Source: Morganella morganii
Lineage (GTDB): Bacteria; Pseudomonadota; Gammaproteobacteria; Enterobacterales; Enterobacteriaceae
Direction of reading: 5' to 3'
Length of the DNA: 64,000 bases
Assembly: GCF_003996855.1 (NCBI RefSeq)
Contig: NZ_NRQY01000002.1
Span: 1-64,000, forward strand
Of this stretch, positions 55,785-64,000 are shown piece by piece. The notes beneath the pieces are model-generated. The model had not been told where the DNA came from. It worked only from the letters and a program-made list of their open reading frames with translations, and searched no databases. Both the position numbers and the translations under genes were made by a program. Position 1 is the stretch's first letter. The number at the start of each line of letters is the position of its first letter.

Positions 55785-56465
55785 ATGGAAACAATGCAGC
55801 AACTCTTTTTCGCCCTCTGGCATCAGGACTATGAAACCCTGTCAAACCCGTCCCTGCTGTGGGCGATTTACATTATGCTGTTTGTCATTCTCTTTCTGGA
55901 AAATGGCCTGCTTCCCGCTGCATTTTTACCCGGCGACAGCCTGCTGATTCTTGTCGGGGTTCTGATCGCCAAAGATACGCTGGATTTCCCGACAACCCTG
56001 ATTGTCCTCACCGCCGGTGCCAGTCTCGGCTGCTGGGTGGGTTATTTACAGGGGCGCTGGCTCAGTAACACAAAAGTAGTGAAAAGCTGGCTGTCTCATC
56101 TGCCGCCGCATTATCATCAGCGGGCGCACAGCTTATTTCACCGTCATGGCCTTGCGGCACTGTTAGTCGGCCGTTTCCTGGCCTTTATCCGCACCCTGCT
56201 GCCGATGCTGGCGGGGATAGCCGGTCTGAATTCCCGCCGTTTTCAGTTCTTCAACTGGCTGAGCGGCTTCCTGTGGGTCGGTATTTTAACCGCACTCGGT
56301 TATGGTCTCGGTATCAGCCCGATTTTCCGCAAATATGAGCATCATCTGATGAATATTCTGATGCTTATCCCAGTCGTTCTGCTGGTTTGCGGTCTGATCG
56401 CCAGCCTGTGGGTCGTGTGGAAACGCAAGCGTACAAAACCGGCTGACGATACTCACGCGCAGTAA
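55785..56465 (+). CDS. yqjA: DedA family membrane protein YqjA
   Basis: This inner-membrane protein of the DedA/VTT superfamily is needed with YghB for membrane potential, pH and drug tolerance in E. coli; the family probably moves polyprenyl phosphate or phospholipid. The 226-residue product has FLENGLLPAAFLPGDSLLILVG, GASLGCWVGYLQGRWL and LVGRFLAFIRTLLPMLAGIAGLN, with the conserved Glu, Asp and Arg residues. It lies ahead of yqjD-E-K as in E. coli. The ATG at 55785 is preferred over the TTG just before it. Confidence 0.9.
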   Translation: METMQQLFFALWHQDYETLSNPSLLWAIYIMLFVILFLENGLLPAAFLPGDSLLILVGVLIAKDTLDFPTTLIVLTAGASLGCWVGYLQGRWLSNTKVVKSWLSHLPPHYHQRAHSLFHRHGLAALLVGRFLAFIRTLLPMLAGIAGLNSRRFQFFNWLSGFLWVGILTALGYGLGISPIFRKYEHHLMNILMLIPVVLLVCGLIASLWVVWKRKRTKPADDTHAQ

Positions 56466-56682
56466 CCCATCAGACTATTTTTCCGGCCGGTGCAATTACA
56501 GCAGCCGGCCGGGATACTTTCCTCCCTCTCCCGCAGTTTCAGCGTCATTTCGTCTGAATTCCCCCGCTATCACCCGTAATGTGCAGCAAGATGCCGGAAA
56601 ATAAACTATAATTTACCTTTAATCATCGATAAAAAGCGGTTATTTTTAACCTGTTACGGTATAACCACCACGAGGAGTTCCT

Positions 56683-56985
56683 ATGTCACATCATACAAAT
56701 GAAGAGTTACGCGCTGAACTGAAATCATTGGCTGACACCCTGGAATCTGTGCTGAACACGGCAGAAAGCAAATCCAAAGAAGAAGTCGATTCGCTGAAGA
56801 AAAAAGCACTGGCCGCACTGGAAAATTCCCGCTCCCGCCTGGCGGAAGGTAAAGAGCAGGTTGTGCAGCAGACAAAAGAGATTGCCGGAAAAGCCGATAA
56901 TTATGTACGGGAAAATCCGTGGACCGGTATCGGTATCGGTGCGGCTGTCGGTGTGGTGTTAGGCGTTTTACTGGCCCGCCGCTGA
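56683..56985 (+). CDS. yqjD: ElaB/YqjD/DUF883 membrane-anchored protein YqjD
   Basis: In E. coli YqjD is an inner-membrane, ribosome-associated protein of stationary phase. The 100-residue product has a long charged helix (about residues 5-75) followed by a C-terminal membrane span with glycine zipper ENPWTGIGIGAAVGVVLGVLLARR. A strong SD (GAGGAG) precedes it. It is first of the tight yqjD-yqjE-yqjK set. Confidence 0.92.
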   Translation: MSHHTNEELRAELKSLADTLESVLNTAESKSKEEVDSLKKKALAALENSRSRLAEGKEQVVQQTKEIAGKADNYVRENPWTGIGIGAAVGVVLGVLLARR

Positions 56986-56988
56986 GTT

Positions 56989-57402
56989 ATGACCGATCAG
57001 GAGCGTCCGCAGGGGCCCGCCAAAGGGCTCCTTGATACACTGACACGTATCGCTGCCATTGTGATCAGTATGGCTGAAACCCGGCTCAGGCTTGTTGCCA
57101 CTGAGCTGGAGGAAGAAAAATCCAACCTGATCCAGCTGATTCTGCTGGCCGGAGCAGCCCTTCTGCTAACCGCATTCGGGCTGATGAGCCTGATGATTCT
57201 GGTCATGTGGGCGGTTGATCCTGTGTACCGCCTGACGGCGATGATTATCATGACCTCCGTTCTGCTCGGCGGGGCGCTGATTTTCGCTCTGTGGGCCGTC
57301 CGCAAAGCCCGTCGTTCATCACTGCTGGGAGCAACCCGCGAACAGCTCGCCACCGACAGGCAACTGCTGGAAAGAAAAAAGCAGGAGCAGGATCATGAAT
57401 AA
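56989..57402 (+). CDS. yqjE: Phage holin-superfamily-like membrane protein YqjE
   Basis: The 137-residue product has two hydrophobic segments (LIQLILLAGAALLLTAFGLMSLMILVMWAV and LTAMIIMTSVLLGGALIFALWAV, about residues 46-105) and charged ends. This fits the YqjE family of DUF1469. It begins 3 bp after yqjD and overlaps yqjK by 8 bp. Function is unknown. Confidence 0.9.
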   Translation: MTDQERPQGPAKGLLDTLTRIAAIVISMAETRLRLVATELEEEKSNLIQLILLAGAALLLTAFGLMSLMILVMWAVDPVYRLTAMIIMTSVLLGGALIFALWAVRKARRSSLLGATREQLATDRQLLERKKQEQDHE

Positions 57403-57697
57403 GCACCAGCGTGCTGAACGCGCCCGCAAAAAACAGGCCCTGATTGACACAATCGCTGCCCAGCGCAGCGATTTATCGCAGGCCGCTGATCAGTGGCTGA
57501 AAAAAACCGAATCGTTCGATCGCACGTGGCAGACATTATCACAGCTGCGCCCGCTGGTTGTTGCCGGCGTCAGCCTGATTTCTGTTTTATCTGTCCGTCA
57601 TCCGAAAAAACTCATCCGCTGGGGACAACGCGCCCTTGGATTGTGGGGTATTTTTCGCACACTTCAGAACAATTTCCCCCGTAATAAACAGAACTGA
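57395..57697 (+). CDS. yqjK: YqjK-like family protein
   Basis: The 100-residue basic protein starts MNKHQRAERARKKQALIDTIAAQR, and its helical part has a weakly hydrophobic stretch (LVVAGVSLISVLSV, about residues 53-66). Place at the end of yqjD-E-K matches E. coli. Function is unknown. Confidence 0.85.
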   Translation: MNKHQRAERARKKQALIDTIAAQRSDLSQAADQWLKKTESFDRTWQTLSQLRPLVVAGVSLISVLSVRHPKKLIRWGQRALGLWGIFRTLQNNFPRNKQN

Positions 57698-57887
57698 CCC
57701 CGCCGGACACCTGAGCTCAAAATTTTTGAATTTGTTTATTAAGAATTCTTGCTAACAATCTTTCTCATTCGCACTTACTATTATCTCAACGAAACGGATT
57801 GGCATATCGTGCCATTTAAACAAAAGAATATGTGACTCAATCCCCATATTTACTATTCAGTATTGCTGAGCTAATAAGGATCTCACA

Positions 57888-58274
57888 ATGAACAACTACG
57901 CTATTTTAGTCGCACGTGTCATGATGCCTGTCTTATTTATTGTGGCCGGATACGGCAAATTAGGGGATGCTTATGCAGGAACTCAGCAATATATGCAGGC
58001 TATGGGTGTTCCGGGTGCATTACTGCCATTAACTATCCTGCTTGAACTGGGTGGCGGGCTGGCAATCCTGTTCGGTTTCTTAACCCGGACAACGGCAATT
58101 TTCACGTTTGGTTTTACCGCACTGACCGCCCTGCTGTTCCACAGTAATTTTGCGGAAGGTACCAACCAGTTAATGTTTATGAAAAACTTTACCATTGCAG
58201 GCGGTTATTTACTGCTGGCTGTTACCGGCCCGGGTAAATTCAGTATCGATTATTTACTGAAAAAGAAATGGTAA
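57888..58274 (+). CDS. yqjF: DoxX family inner-membrane protein YqjF
   Basis: The 128-residue product has four membrane spans and the DoxX pattern VARVMMPVLFIVAGYGKLG (about residues 9-27) and LLELGGGLAILFGF (about 49-62). A 190-bp gap after yqjK suggests its own promoter. The biochemical role in enterics is not established. Confidence 0.9.
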   Translation: MNNYAILVARVMMPVLFIVAGYGKLGDAYAGTQQYMQAMGVPGALLPLTILLELGGGLAILFGFLTRTTAIFTFGFTALTALLFHSNFAEGTNQLMFMKNFTIAGGYLLLAVTGPGKFSIDYLLKKKW

Positions 58275-58319
58275 TCACATTCAGGCAAAGCCACACAGCA
58301 ATAAAATAATAATAGAATA

Positions 58320-59078
58320 TTAAACATCCGCTCCGGCGGATGTTTCTGTTTCTGTGGTTTTCATCCTGCCGTCACGGGTAAAAAATGCCAGTTCCGACAA
58401 CGGTTTGTTAAACAGAAATTCATAGTCCATTGACCCGCCACGGATATCCGAAAATCCTCTTGCCTGATAAGCAATACACGGATACAAACCAAACCAGTTA
58501 TCTTTTTCCATCAGATCATGCCAGACCACATCAATACTTTTTGATTCATCCGGTTCATCGTTTGCCGTAATCAGGCGAACTGATTTCTCAAAAACGTGCA
58601 TCATTTTTTCCGCATAACCCCAGTTAACAATATACGCATTGGCACAAAAGGCATATTTCAGACTGAGCGAGCAAATTTCCGGTTCGTGTTCAAAAGCACT
58701 GAAATAATTTCCGCCCAATAACGCGACATCCCACTCTCTTTTCTGAAGCGCGGATAAAAAGAGGTTGGCCTGCCGGATATGTTCATCATCGCAATAAAAA
58801 TCACAGTCATCCTCGACAACCAGGACCGGCCCCCAGTCATTTTCAGCGATCATCTTCATCACCGCCGCATGAGAAAGCGCGCATCCCAGAAACCCCGGTG
58901 CCTTCTCAATGGCGCCGAAGCGGATAATTTTACGGTAAGGAATTTCTATTTTCCCCAGAGCTTCGAGAATATCATCCTCGCGATCAGGCCTGGATTCCAG
59001 GTTAATGTAAATCACTTTTTCAATAAAGCCATGACCGAATGCGAAATCCCCATCTGACATAAACCGTTTCAGATCCAC
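58320..59078 (-). CDS. Glycosyltransferase family 25 protein (LPS/LOS type)
   Basis: The 252-residue product has the GT25 start VIYINLESRPDREDDI (about residues 22-37), GCALSHAAVMKMI (about 65-77), the metal/donor motif VLVVEDDCDF (about 85-94) and YIVNWGYAEKMM. GT25 enzymes add hexoses to lipooligosaccharide. The gene stands alone between yqjF and yhaJ, where E. coli has yqjG-yhaH-yhaI, so it looks inserted or exchanged. The acceptor is unknown. It may alter surface glycans that tail fibres recognise, but that is speculation. Confidence 0.85.
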   Translation of the reverse strand: MDLKRFMSDGDFAFGHGFIEKVIYINLESRPDREDDILEALGKIEIPYRKIIRFGAIEKAPGFLGCALSHAAVMKMIAENDWGPVLVVEDDCDFYCDDEHIRQANLFLSALQKREWDVALLGGNYFSAFEHEPEICSLSLKYAFCANAYIVNWGYAEKMMHVFEKSVRLITANDEPDESKSIDVVWHDLMEKDNWFGLYPCIAYQARGFSDIRGGSMDYEFLFNKPLSELAFFTRDGRMKTTETETSAGADV

Positions 59079-59292
59079 GCTGCCTCCTGCAATACACTGA
59101 TAAAATACGTTTTACGGCCGGTTAATATCCGCTAAAGGCTAACGGATAAATAATTACCGTCAATCGCTGTTGTTCTTATTATTTATTAATACATTTCCCG
59201 GCAGATACCACAACAGACCTCCGGTGCTCAAAAAAATACCCGCTATAAATAACAGGGCGGGTATCTGATGCGGATTCTGTGATATTGCCGGT

Positions 59293-60189
59293 CTATTTTC
59301 CGCTGAATAATTTCGGAATTTCCCGCAGACACCAGGCTTTGGCTTCACCCATGCTGTCGCGGCGCCACGCCATAATGACATTGGTTTCGTGACTGTATTC
59401 AGAGCCTATCACTTTCAGGCGGCCTTCCAGGATATCTTTTTCCACCAGCGGGTACGGCATACTCGCCCCCCCCAGACCCGCAAGCAGGGCACGGCGTTTA
59501 TCATCAATAGAACTGACCGTCAGGCGCTGCTGTTTATCCAGCAGCAATACCGTCAGCACCGGCCGTTCACGGGCGGTATCCGCCACGGCAATTCCGCGGT
59601 ATTTCACACGGGTGGTATCGGATAACGGCTCAGGCTCTTTGTGAATAGGGTGATCCGGCGCGGCCACATACACATTCACCACGGAATAGAGCGGGCGGGA
59701 GTTGATTTCAGAGGAGGTCCGGAAATGCATATCCGGCGCAATCACAATATCAGCACGTCCGGTTTCCAGCCGTTCCCAGGCACCGGCAAGTACTTCCGTG
59801 GCCAGTGTCAGCTGAGTGGTGGATTTCTGCGCCAGTTTATCCACCAGCGGGAACAGAGAAGCTGTCGGGATCAGCGCCTCACAAACAATGGTCAGATGCG
59901 GCTCCCAGCCTCTTGCCAGGGCTTCCGCATCACTGGTCAGTTTATCCGCCGCTTCCAGCAGCAGGCGGCCGCGTTCCAGCAGCATCCGCCCGACATTGGT
60001 GAATTTTGTCCGGTGACCCGAGCGGTCAAACAGAACAACATCCAGCTCTTCTTCCAGTTTCTGCATGGTATAGCTCAGGGCGGAGGGTACACGCCCCAGT
60101 TCTTCCGCCGCCGCCGCAAAACTCCCCCGGCGGTCGATGGCATCCATCACCCGCAATGATTCCAGCGTTAACGCTTTGTCTTTACTCAT
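59293..60189 (-). CDS. yhaJ: LysR-type transcriptional regulator YhaJ
   Basis: YhaJ is a DNA-binding activator that in E. coli responds to aromatic breakdown products (for example of dinitrotoluene) and controls yqjF and virulence genes. The 298-residue product is nearly the E. coli sequence, with the helix-turn-helix RRGSFAAAAEELGRVPSALSYTMQKLEEEL (about residues 18-47). It is divergent from yhaK. The ATG at 60189 gives MSKDKALTLESL; another ATG lies one codon earlier. Confidence 0.95.
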   Translation of the reverse strand: MSKDKALTLESLRVMDAIDRRGSFAAAAEELGRVPSALSYTMQKLEEELDVVLFDRSGHRTKFTNVGRMLLERGRLLLEAADKLTSDAEALARGWEPHLTIVCEALIPTASLFPLVDKLAQKSTTQLTLATEVLAGAWERLETGRADIVIAPDMHFRTSSEINSRPLYSVVNVYVAAPDHPIHKEPEPLSDTTRVKYRGIAVADTARERPVLTVLLLDKQQRLTVSSIDDKRRALLAGLGGASMPYPLVEKDILEGRLKVIGSEYSHETNVIMAWRRDSMGEAKAWCLREIPKLFSGK

Positions 60190-60295
60190 CATTATCTCAG
60201 TCAGAAATTTTGAATGTCGCCACCAGATTAACTGGCTAACAATTCAGCGTCCAGCCCTTTATTATTTCACTATGTTTAATAACAGGCAGACCATT

Positions 60296-60994
60296 ATGAT
60301 TATACACAGAACCGCCGGACAGGCCGGGTCCGCCGACTATGGCTGGTTACAGGCGAAATACGCTTTTTCTTTCGGGCACTATTTTGACCCGGCATTCCTA
60401 GGGTACAGCCCGCTGAAAGCCCTGAATCAGGAAGTGCTGGCTCCCGGCGCCGGTTTCCAGCCCAAATCCTATCCCGATGTGGATATTGTAAACCTGATCC
60501 TCAGAGGGAAGCACGATATTCATGATAATGACGGACTTTATCTGGAGAGCAGGCAGGATGAATGTCTGTTTTTTTCACCGCGCAAAGATATCAGTTACAC
60601 GGAAACCAATCCCTGTGAGCAGTCACCACTGACCCGGATTCAGATCTGGCTGAAAGCTGCACGCGGCAGCCTGCGCGGCAGTCCGCAAAAACTGATGCTG
60701 ACACAACAGCCGGTACAGCTGATTGCCTCACCGGACGGTGAAAACGGCAGTATTGATTTGCAGCAGGGAGTGAGAATTTCCCATCTGATGCTCCCCGCCG
60801 GAGAATCCCTGACACTGCCGCTGTACGGAAAACGGGCTTTTTATCAGTCGGTTCACGGCACGGTGACGGCGGATGACGGGCAAAAACAGGGGATAATTGA
60901 GTGCGGGGACGGCGCATTTATTCAGGAGAGCCGGGAAGTGACCTTTCAGGCGCAAACAACCTGCCGGACACTGCTGATCGATATCCTTACCTGA
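60296..60994 (+). CDS. yhaK: Pirin-like bicupin YhaK
   Basis: This cytoplasmic bicupin in E. coli responds to oxidative and nitrosative stress. The 232-residue product has ADYGWLQAKYAFSFGHYFDP, VLAPGAGFQPKSYPDVDIVNLIL and ends CRTLLIDIL. The first cupin lacks the usual HxH metal site of pirins, as in E. coli YhaK. The start at 60296 (MIIHRTAGQAGS) matches the homologue. Likely control by the divergent YhaJ. Confidence 0.93.
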   Translation: MIIHRTAGQAGSADYGWLQAKYAFSFGHYFDPAFLGYSPLKALNQEVLAPGAGFQPKSYPDVDIVNLILRGKHDIHDNDGLYLESRQDECLFFSPRKDISYTETNPCEQSPLTRIQIWLKAARGSLRGSPQKLMLTQQPVQLIASPDGENGSIDLQQGVRISHLMLPAGESLTLPLYGKRAFYQSVHGTVTADDGQKQGIIECGDGAFIQESREVTFQAQTTCRTLLIDILT

Positions 60995-61013
60995 TACACA
61001 GTCCTGAAATGAA

Positions 61014-61040
61014 ACAACCCCGCGTCAGACGCGGGGTTGT
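61014..61040 (-). terminator. Intrinsic terminator of rnpB
   Basis: The perfect 10-bp stem ACAACCCCGC/GCGGGGTTGT has a 7-nt loop and TTT on the minus strand, directly after the RNase P RNA. It may also end yhaK transcription from the other side. Confidence 0.85.
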
Positions 61041-61044
61041 GATA

Positions 61045-61418
<374 letters not shown>

Positions 61419-61492
61419 TGCGGATTATAAGCAGCTTTCCCGCGGATGTACAGAATAACTCCGCCCCGGAAGTCCGGATGGCGGGAAATGCA

Positions 61493-62365
61493 TCACTCTG
61501 CGGCAGAATCCCCGTCCAGGGTGTAACGGTAAAGGGCATTTTTCTTCACACCGAACAACTCCGCCACCACCGCAGCTGCTTTTTTCGGCGGCAGTTCTTT
61601 CTGCACTATCGCCAGAGCACGCAGAATTTCCGGACTGAATTCCTCATTCTGAACCGGCTTCGCGCCTTCCGCAATCAGCACCATCTCACCTTTACGGCGA
61701 TTCTCATCTTCCTGAATCCAGGCCAGCAGTTCCCCCACCGGTTTCCCCTGAATCGACTCCCAGGTTTTGGTCAGTTCCCGGGCCAGTACCACGTAGCGAT
61801 CTTCGCCCCAGACAGTGATCATATCAGCCAGTGTGTCCAGAATACGGTGCGTGGATTCATAAAAAATCAGGGTGCGCGGCTCATCGGCCAGCGCCCTCAG
61901 TGTATCCTGACGACTCTTGCTTTTGGCCGGCAAAAAACCTTCGTAACAAAAACGGTCAGACGGCAGACCGGCAGCACTCAGCGCCGTAACGGCCGCACAG
62001 GCACCGGGCAGCGGGATCACTGTAAGCCCCGCATCACGGGCGCGGCGAACCAGATGGTAGCCGGGATCGTTAATTAAAGGTGTACCTGCATCGGACACTA
62101 ATGCGATACTGATCCCGGACTGTAATTTGGTAATTAATTGATCTGCTTTATACTGTTCATTATGATCATGCAGCGCAAACAGCCGGTTATTAATACCGAA
62201 GTGAGACAGTAACAAGCCGGTATGCCGGGTATCTTCCGCTGCAATCAGATCGACATTCGTGAGCACGTCGAGCGCGCGTGCTGTAATGTCATTCAGATTA
62301 CCGATCGGTGTCGGCACAACATAAAGTGTCGCTGCCGCAACCACGGCTCGATTAGGTTGATTCAT
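61493..62365 (-). CDS. rsmI: 16S rRNA 2'-O-ribose C1402 methyltransferase RsmI
   Basis: RsmI uses SAM to methylate C1402 of 16S rRNA at the decoding centre. The 290-residue product has the tetrapyrrole-methylase fold motifs [16 protein letters not shown] (about residues 13-28), [30 protein letters not shown] and [19 protein letters not shown]. It is divergent from lpoA, as in E. coli. Confidence 0.97.
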   Translation of the reverse strand: MNQPNRAVVAAATLYVVPTPIGNLNDITARALDVLTNVDLIAAEDTRHTGLLLSHFGINNRLFALHDHNEQYKADQLITKLQSGISIALVSDAGTPLINDPGYHLVRRARDAGLTVIPLPGACAAVTALSAAGLPSDRFCYEGFLPAKSKSRQDTLRALADEPRTLIFYESTHRILDTLADMITVWGEDRYVVLARELTKTWESIQGKPVGELLAWIQEDENRRKGEMVLIAEGAKPVQNEEFSPEILRALAIVQKELPPKKAAAVVAELFGVKKNALYRYTLDGDSAAE

Positions 62366-62425
62366 TGTTTCGTCCAGATGATCACATTAGAATTGAGCTT
62401 TCAGAAAACTATAACCGGGTACAGT

Positions 62426-64000
62426 ATGTTTTCCTTAACTTTATCGCGTTACCGCAGGCAATTACTTTGTACCGCACTCTTTTCCACGCTGATTATCTCA
62501 GGGTGTACACTCGATAATCAGCATGCGGGTACAGCCGGCAAAGGCCAGCCGGAAACACTGGTTCAGCAATATCAGAAGGTTATTGATGCGGCCGCCGGAA
62601 AACCGTCCGTTGACGCTATCCGTGCTTATATCGCTCAGGAGCCGCTGCTCTCTGACCCGGACGCGCATCAGCAGAATATTGATGAAACCTGGCTGATGCT
62701 AACACGTTTTACCCCTGAAGAGCGCAATAACATTCAGGTTAAGGCTGATGAAAGCGTATTACAGGGCTGGATTGACCTGCTTATTCTGTATCAGAACAAC
62801 CAGCAGGATCTGAAAGCGCTTTCCGTCGCCCTCGGTGACTGGCAAATCCGCTACCCGGATAACTCGGCGGCCAAATCCCTGCCGCAGGATCTTATCCAGA
62901 CCCTGAGCAGTACCTACGGCCAGACCGGTAAAAATGCCCGCGTCGCCCTGTTCCTGCCGCTTAGCGGCCAGGCAAAACTGATGGGTGATGCTATCCGTCA
63001 GGGCTTTACGGATGCACAGAACGGCGCGGTGTACAGCACCGGTTACCGGGTCGCAGATATTCCCACTGCACAGCCGGTCAGTTCTGAGTCCGTACCGGCA
63101 CAGACCATTATCAGCCCGGCTGATCCGGATAAAGACATCACCACACCGGATGTGACAAACGGTGCACCGTCAAATGACAGTACCGCTGACGGCGCGACTG
63201 CCGCAAGCCCGGTTTCTGTCCCGCAGGCACTGCCGTACAGCGGTGAATCCCGCACGGTCACTGATGTGAAAGTCTATGATACCGACAGCAGGCCGCTGGC
63301 AACACTGCTGGCACAGGCACAGGCTGACGGTATGGATCTGATTGTCGGGCCGCTGCTCAAGGGGGATGTTGCCACGCTGGCAACGGCCAATACGCCACTG
63401 AATATTCTGGCACTCAATGAATTAGACACACCAATTGCCCGGCCTAATGTGTGCTACTTCTCGCTTTCACCGGAAGATGAAGCCCGTAATGCCGCGCAGT
63501 TTATCCGTCAGGATAATAAAACCGCCCCGCTGGTGCTGACACCGGACAATAACTTCGGCCGCCGGATCGCACAAAGTTTTGCGGATGAGTGGCAGAAAAA
63601 CGGCGATGGTGTGGTACTTCACCAGACTTTCTCCGGCAATCCGGGCAGTTCACTTTCACTGACCGGCGTACCGGTGCAACCATCCTCTCCGCAGGTATCG
63701 CAGCCGGAAGATGCGCTGATACAGCCTGAAGGTTCTGTGGTGCAGCCGCAGCCTGTCAGCGGCGGTGTGGATTCGGTCTATATTATCGCGACCTCTGATC
63801 AGCTGATTTATATCAAACCGACGCTGGAATTTGCCACCAGTGCCCGCGGACGTCCGGCGTTTTATGCCAGCTCACGCAGCAATAAAGCCGGAACAGGTAA
63901 AGATTTTCAGTTTGAGATGGAAGGGCTGAAACTGACGGATATTCCGCTGATTGCGGGCGGTAATCCGCAGTTACTGAGTCAGGCCGCCGGGAAATTCGGC
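62426..64000 (+). CDS. lpoA: Penicillin-binding protein activator LpoA (5' part, runs off the window)
   Basis: LpoA is an outer-membrane lipoprotein that activates PBP1A from outside. The visible 525 codons begin MFSLTLSRYRRQLLCTALFS with lipobox LIISGC (Cys about residue 27). The N-terminal TPR-like domain and the start of the C-terminal domain follow (ARVALFLPLSGQAKLMGDAIRQGF, about 172-195). Two Thr/Pro/Ser-rich inserts follow (about residues 214-272 and 415-447) within the C-terminal domain. The gene continues beyond 64000. Confidence 0.95.
   Translation, partial: MFSLTLSRYRRQLLCTALFSTLIISGCTLDNQHAGTAGKGQPETLVQQYQKVIDAAAGKPSVDAIRAYIAQEPLLSDPDAHQQNIDETWLMLTRFTPEERNNIQVKADESVLQGWIDLLILYQNNQQDLKALSVALGDWQIRYPDNSAAKSLPQDLIQTLSSTYGQTGKNARVALFLPLSGQAKLMGDAIRQGFTDAQNGAVYSTGYRVADIPTAQPVSSESVPAQTIISPADPDKDITTPDVTNGAPSNDSTADGATAASPVSVPQALPYSGESRTVTDVKVYDTDSRPLATLLAQAQADGMDLIVGPLLKGDVATLATANTPLNILALNELDTPIARPNVCYFSLSPEDEARNAAQFIRQDNKTAPLVLTPDNNFGRRIAQSFADEWQKNGDGVVLHQTFSGNPGSSLSLTGVPVQPSSPQVSQPEDALIQPEGSVVQPQPVSGGVDSVYIIATSDQLIYIKPTLEFATSARGRPAFYASSRSNKAGTGKDFQFEMEGLKLTDIPLIAGGNPQLLSQAAGKFG

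Noticed and set aside
59160..59278. Minus-strand stretch reading like a small one-span membrane protein (LLFIAGIFLSTGGLLWYLPG), somewhat like DUF2905
   Set aside because: It has no ATG or GTG start of its own and extends into the yhaJ 3' end; too weak to call.

Overview
The window reads as chromosome of a gamma-proteobacterium of the order Enterobacterales, family Morganellaceae, most likely Morganella. Base composition looks close to 50% GC. Most core genes and several gene neighbourhoods match the enteric pattern (queA/acpH, brnQ-phoR-phoB/sbcD-sbcC, mak/rdgC, folB/plsY-tsaD-rpsU-dnaG-rpoD-tRNA-Ile2, yqjA-D-E-K-F, yhaJ/yhaK, rnpB, rsmI/lpoA). A hyp cluster and an aromatic-type amino acid decarboxylase fit a facultative gut enteric. 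The species call is inference from GC and gene content; there is no 16S gene in the window.

Layout. 1-16,200: tRNA queuosine modification, ACP phosphodiesterase, a 2-Cys peroxiredoxin, branched-chain amino acid uptake, the phosphate two-component system with a Pho box, the SbcCD nuclease, a small nitroreductase, fructokinase, RdgC, and a PhlG-like hydrolase divergent from a TetR regulator with an 11-bp palindromic operator between them. 16,200-21,400 (minus strand): hypB-hypD-hypE for [NiFe]-hydrogenase maturation, then an odd 505-bp gap holding an ERIC element, two copies of a 68-nt structured repeat and an intrinsic terminator placed directly before the start of yedE, then yedE-yedF (selenium/sulfur metabolism). 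21,600-29,620: uppP, folB, plsY, tsaD, the rpsU-dnaG-rpoD operon preceded by three DnaA boxes, and tRNA-Ile2 (CAU).

30,376-49,261 is a contractile (P2-type) phage tail cluster, all on the minus strand. It has a lysis cassette (holin, M15 endolysin, nested Rz/Rz1), sheath, tube, a tail chaperone with a programmed -1 frameshift, tape measure, baseplate, fibres, fibre chaperones and a hub/spike protein. There is no integrase, portal, terminase or intact capsid gene; only about 70 codons of a P2-type capsid gene remain. A 5.36-kb part of the baseplate/fibre module is tandemly duplicated, which made a chimeric hub::baseplate-J gene and left two tail fibre genes whose C-terminal halves differ. The element is either a tailocin-like particle locus or a decaying prophage. 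An amber codon in the tail-completion gene and the loss of the upstream promoter region favour decay. It abuts a truncated, frameshifted autotransporter.

50,400-64,000: a frameshifted Na+-dependent amino acid transporter lies downstream of a group II PLP decarboxylase, with a 16-codon leader peptide and an attenuator between them. Then come a VirK/YbjX protein, the yqjA/D/E/K/F set, a family 25 glycosyltransferase, yhaJ/yhaK, RNase P RNA, rsmI and the 5' part of lpoA, which runs off the window.

The best candidates for something undescribed are the tandem structured-RNA/terminator leader of yedE, the leader-peptide attenuator before the transporter, and the duplicated two-fibre tail module. 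I saw no CRISPR array, no insertion sequence with a recognisable transposase and no integrase. All similarity statements come from recognising sequences by eye; no search or folding program was run.
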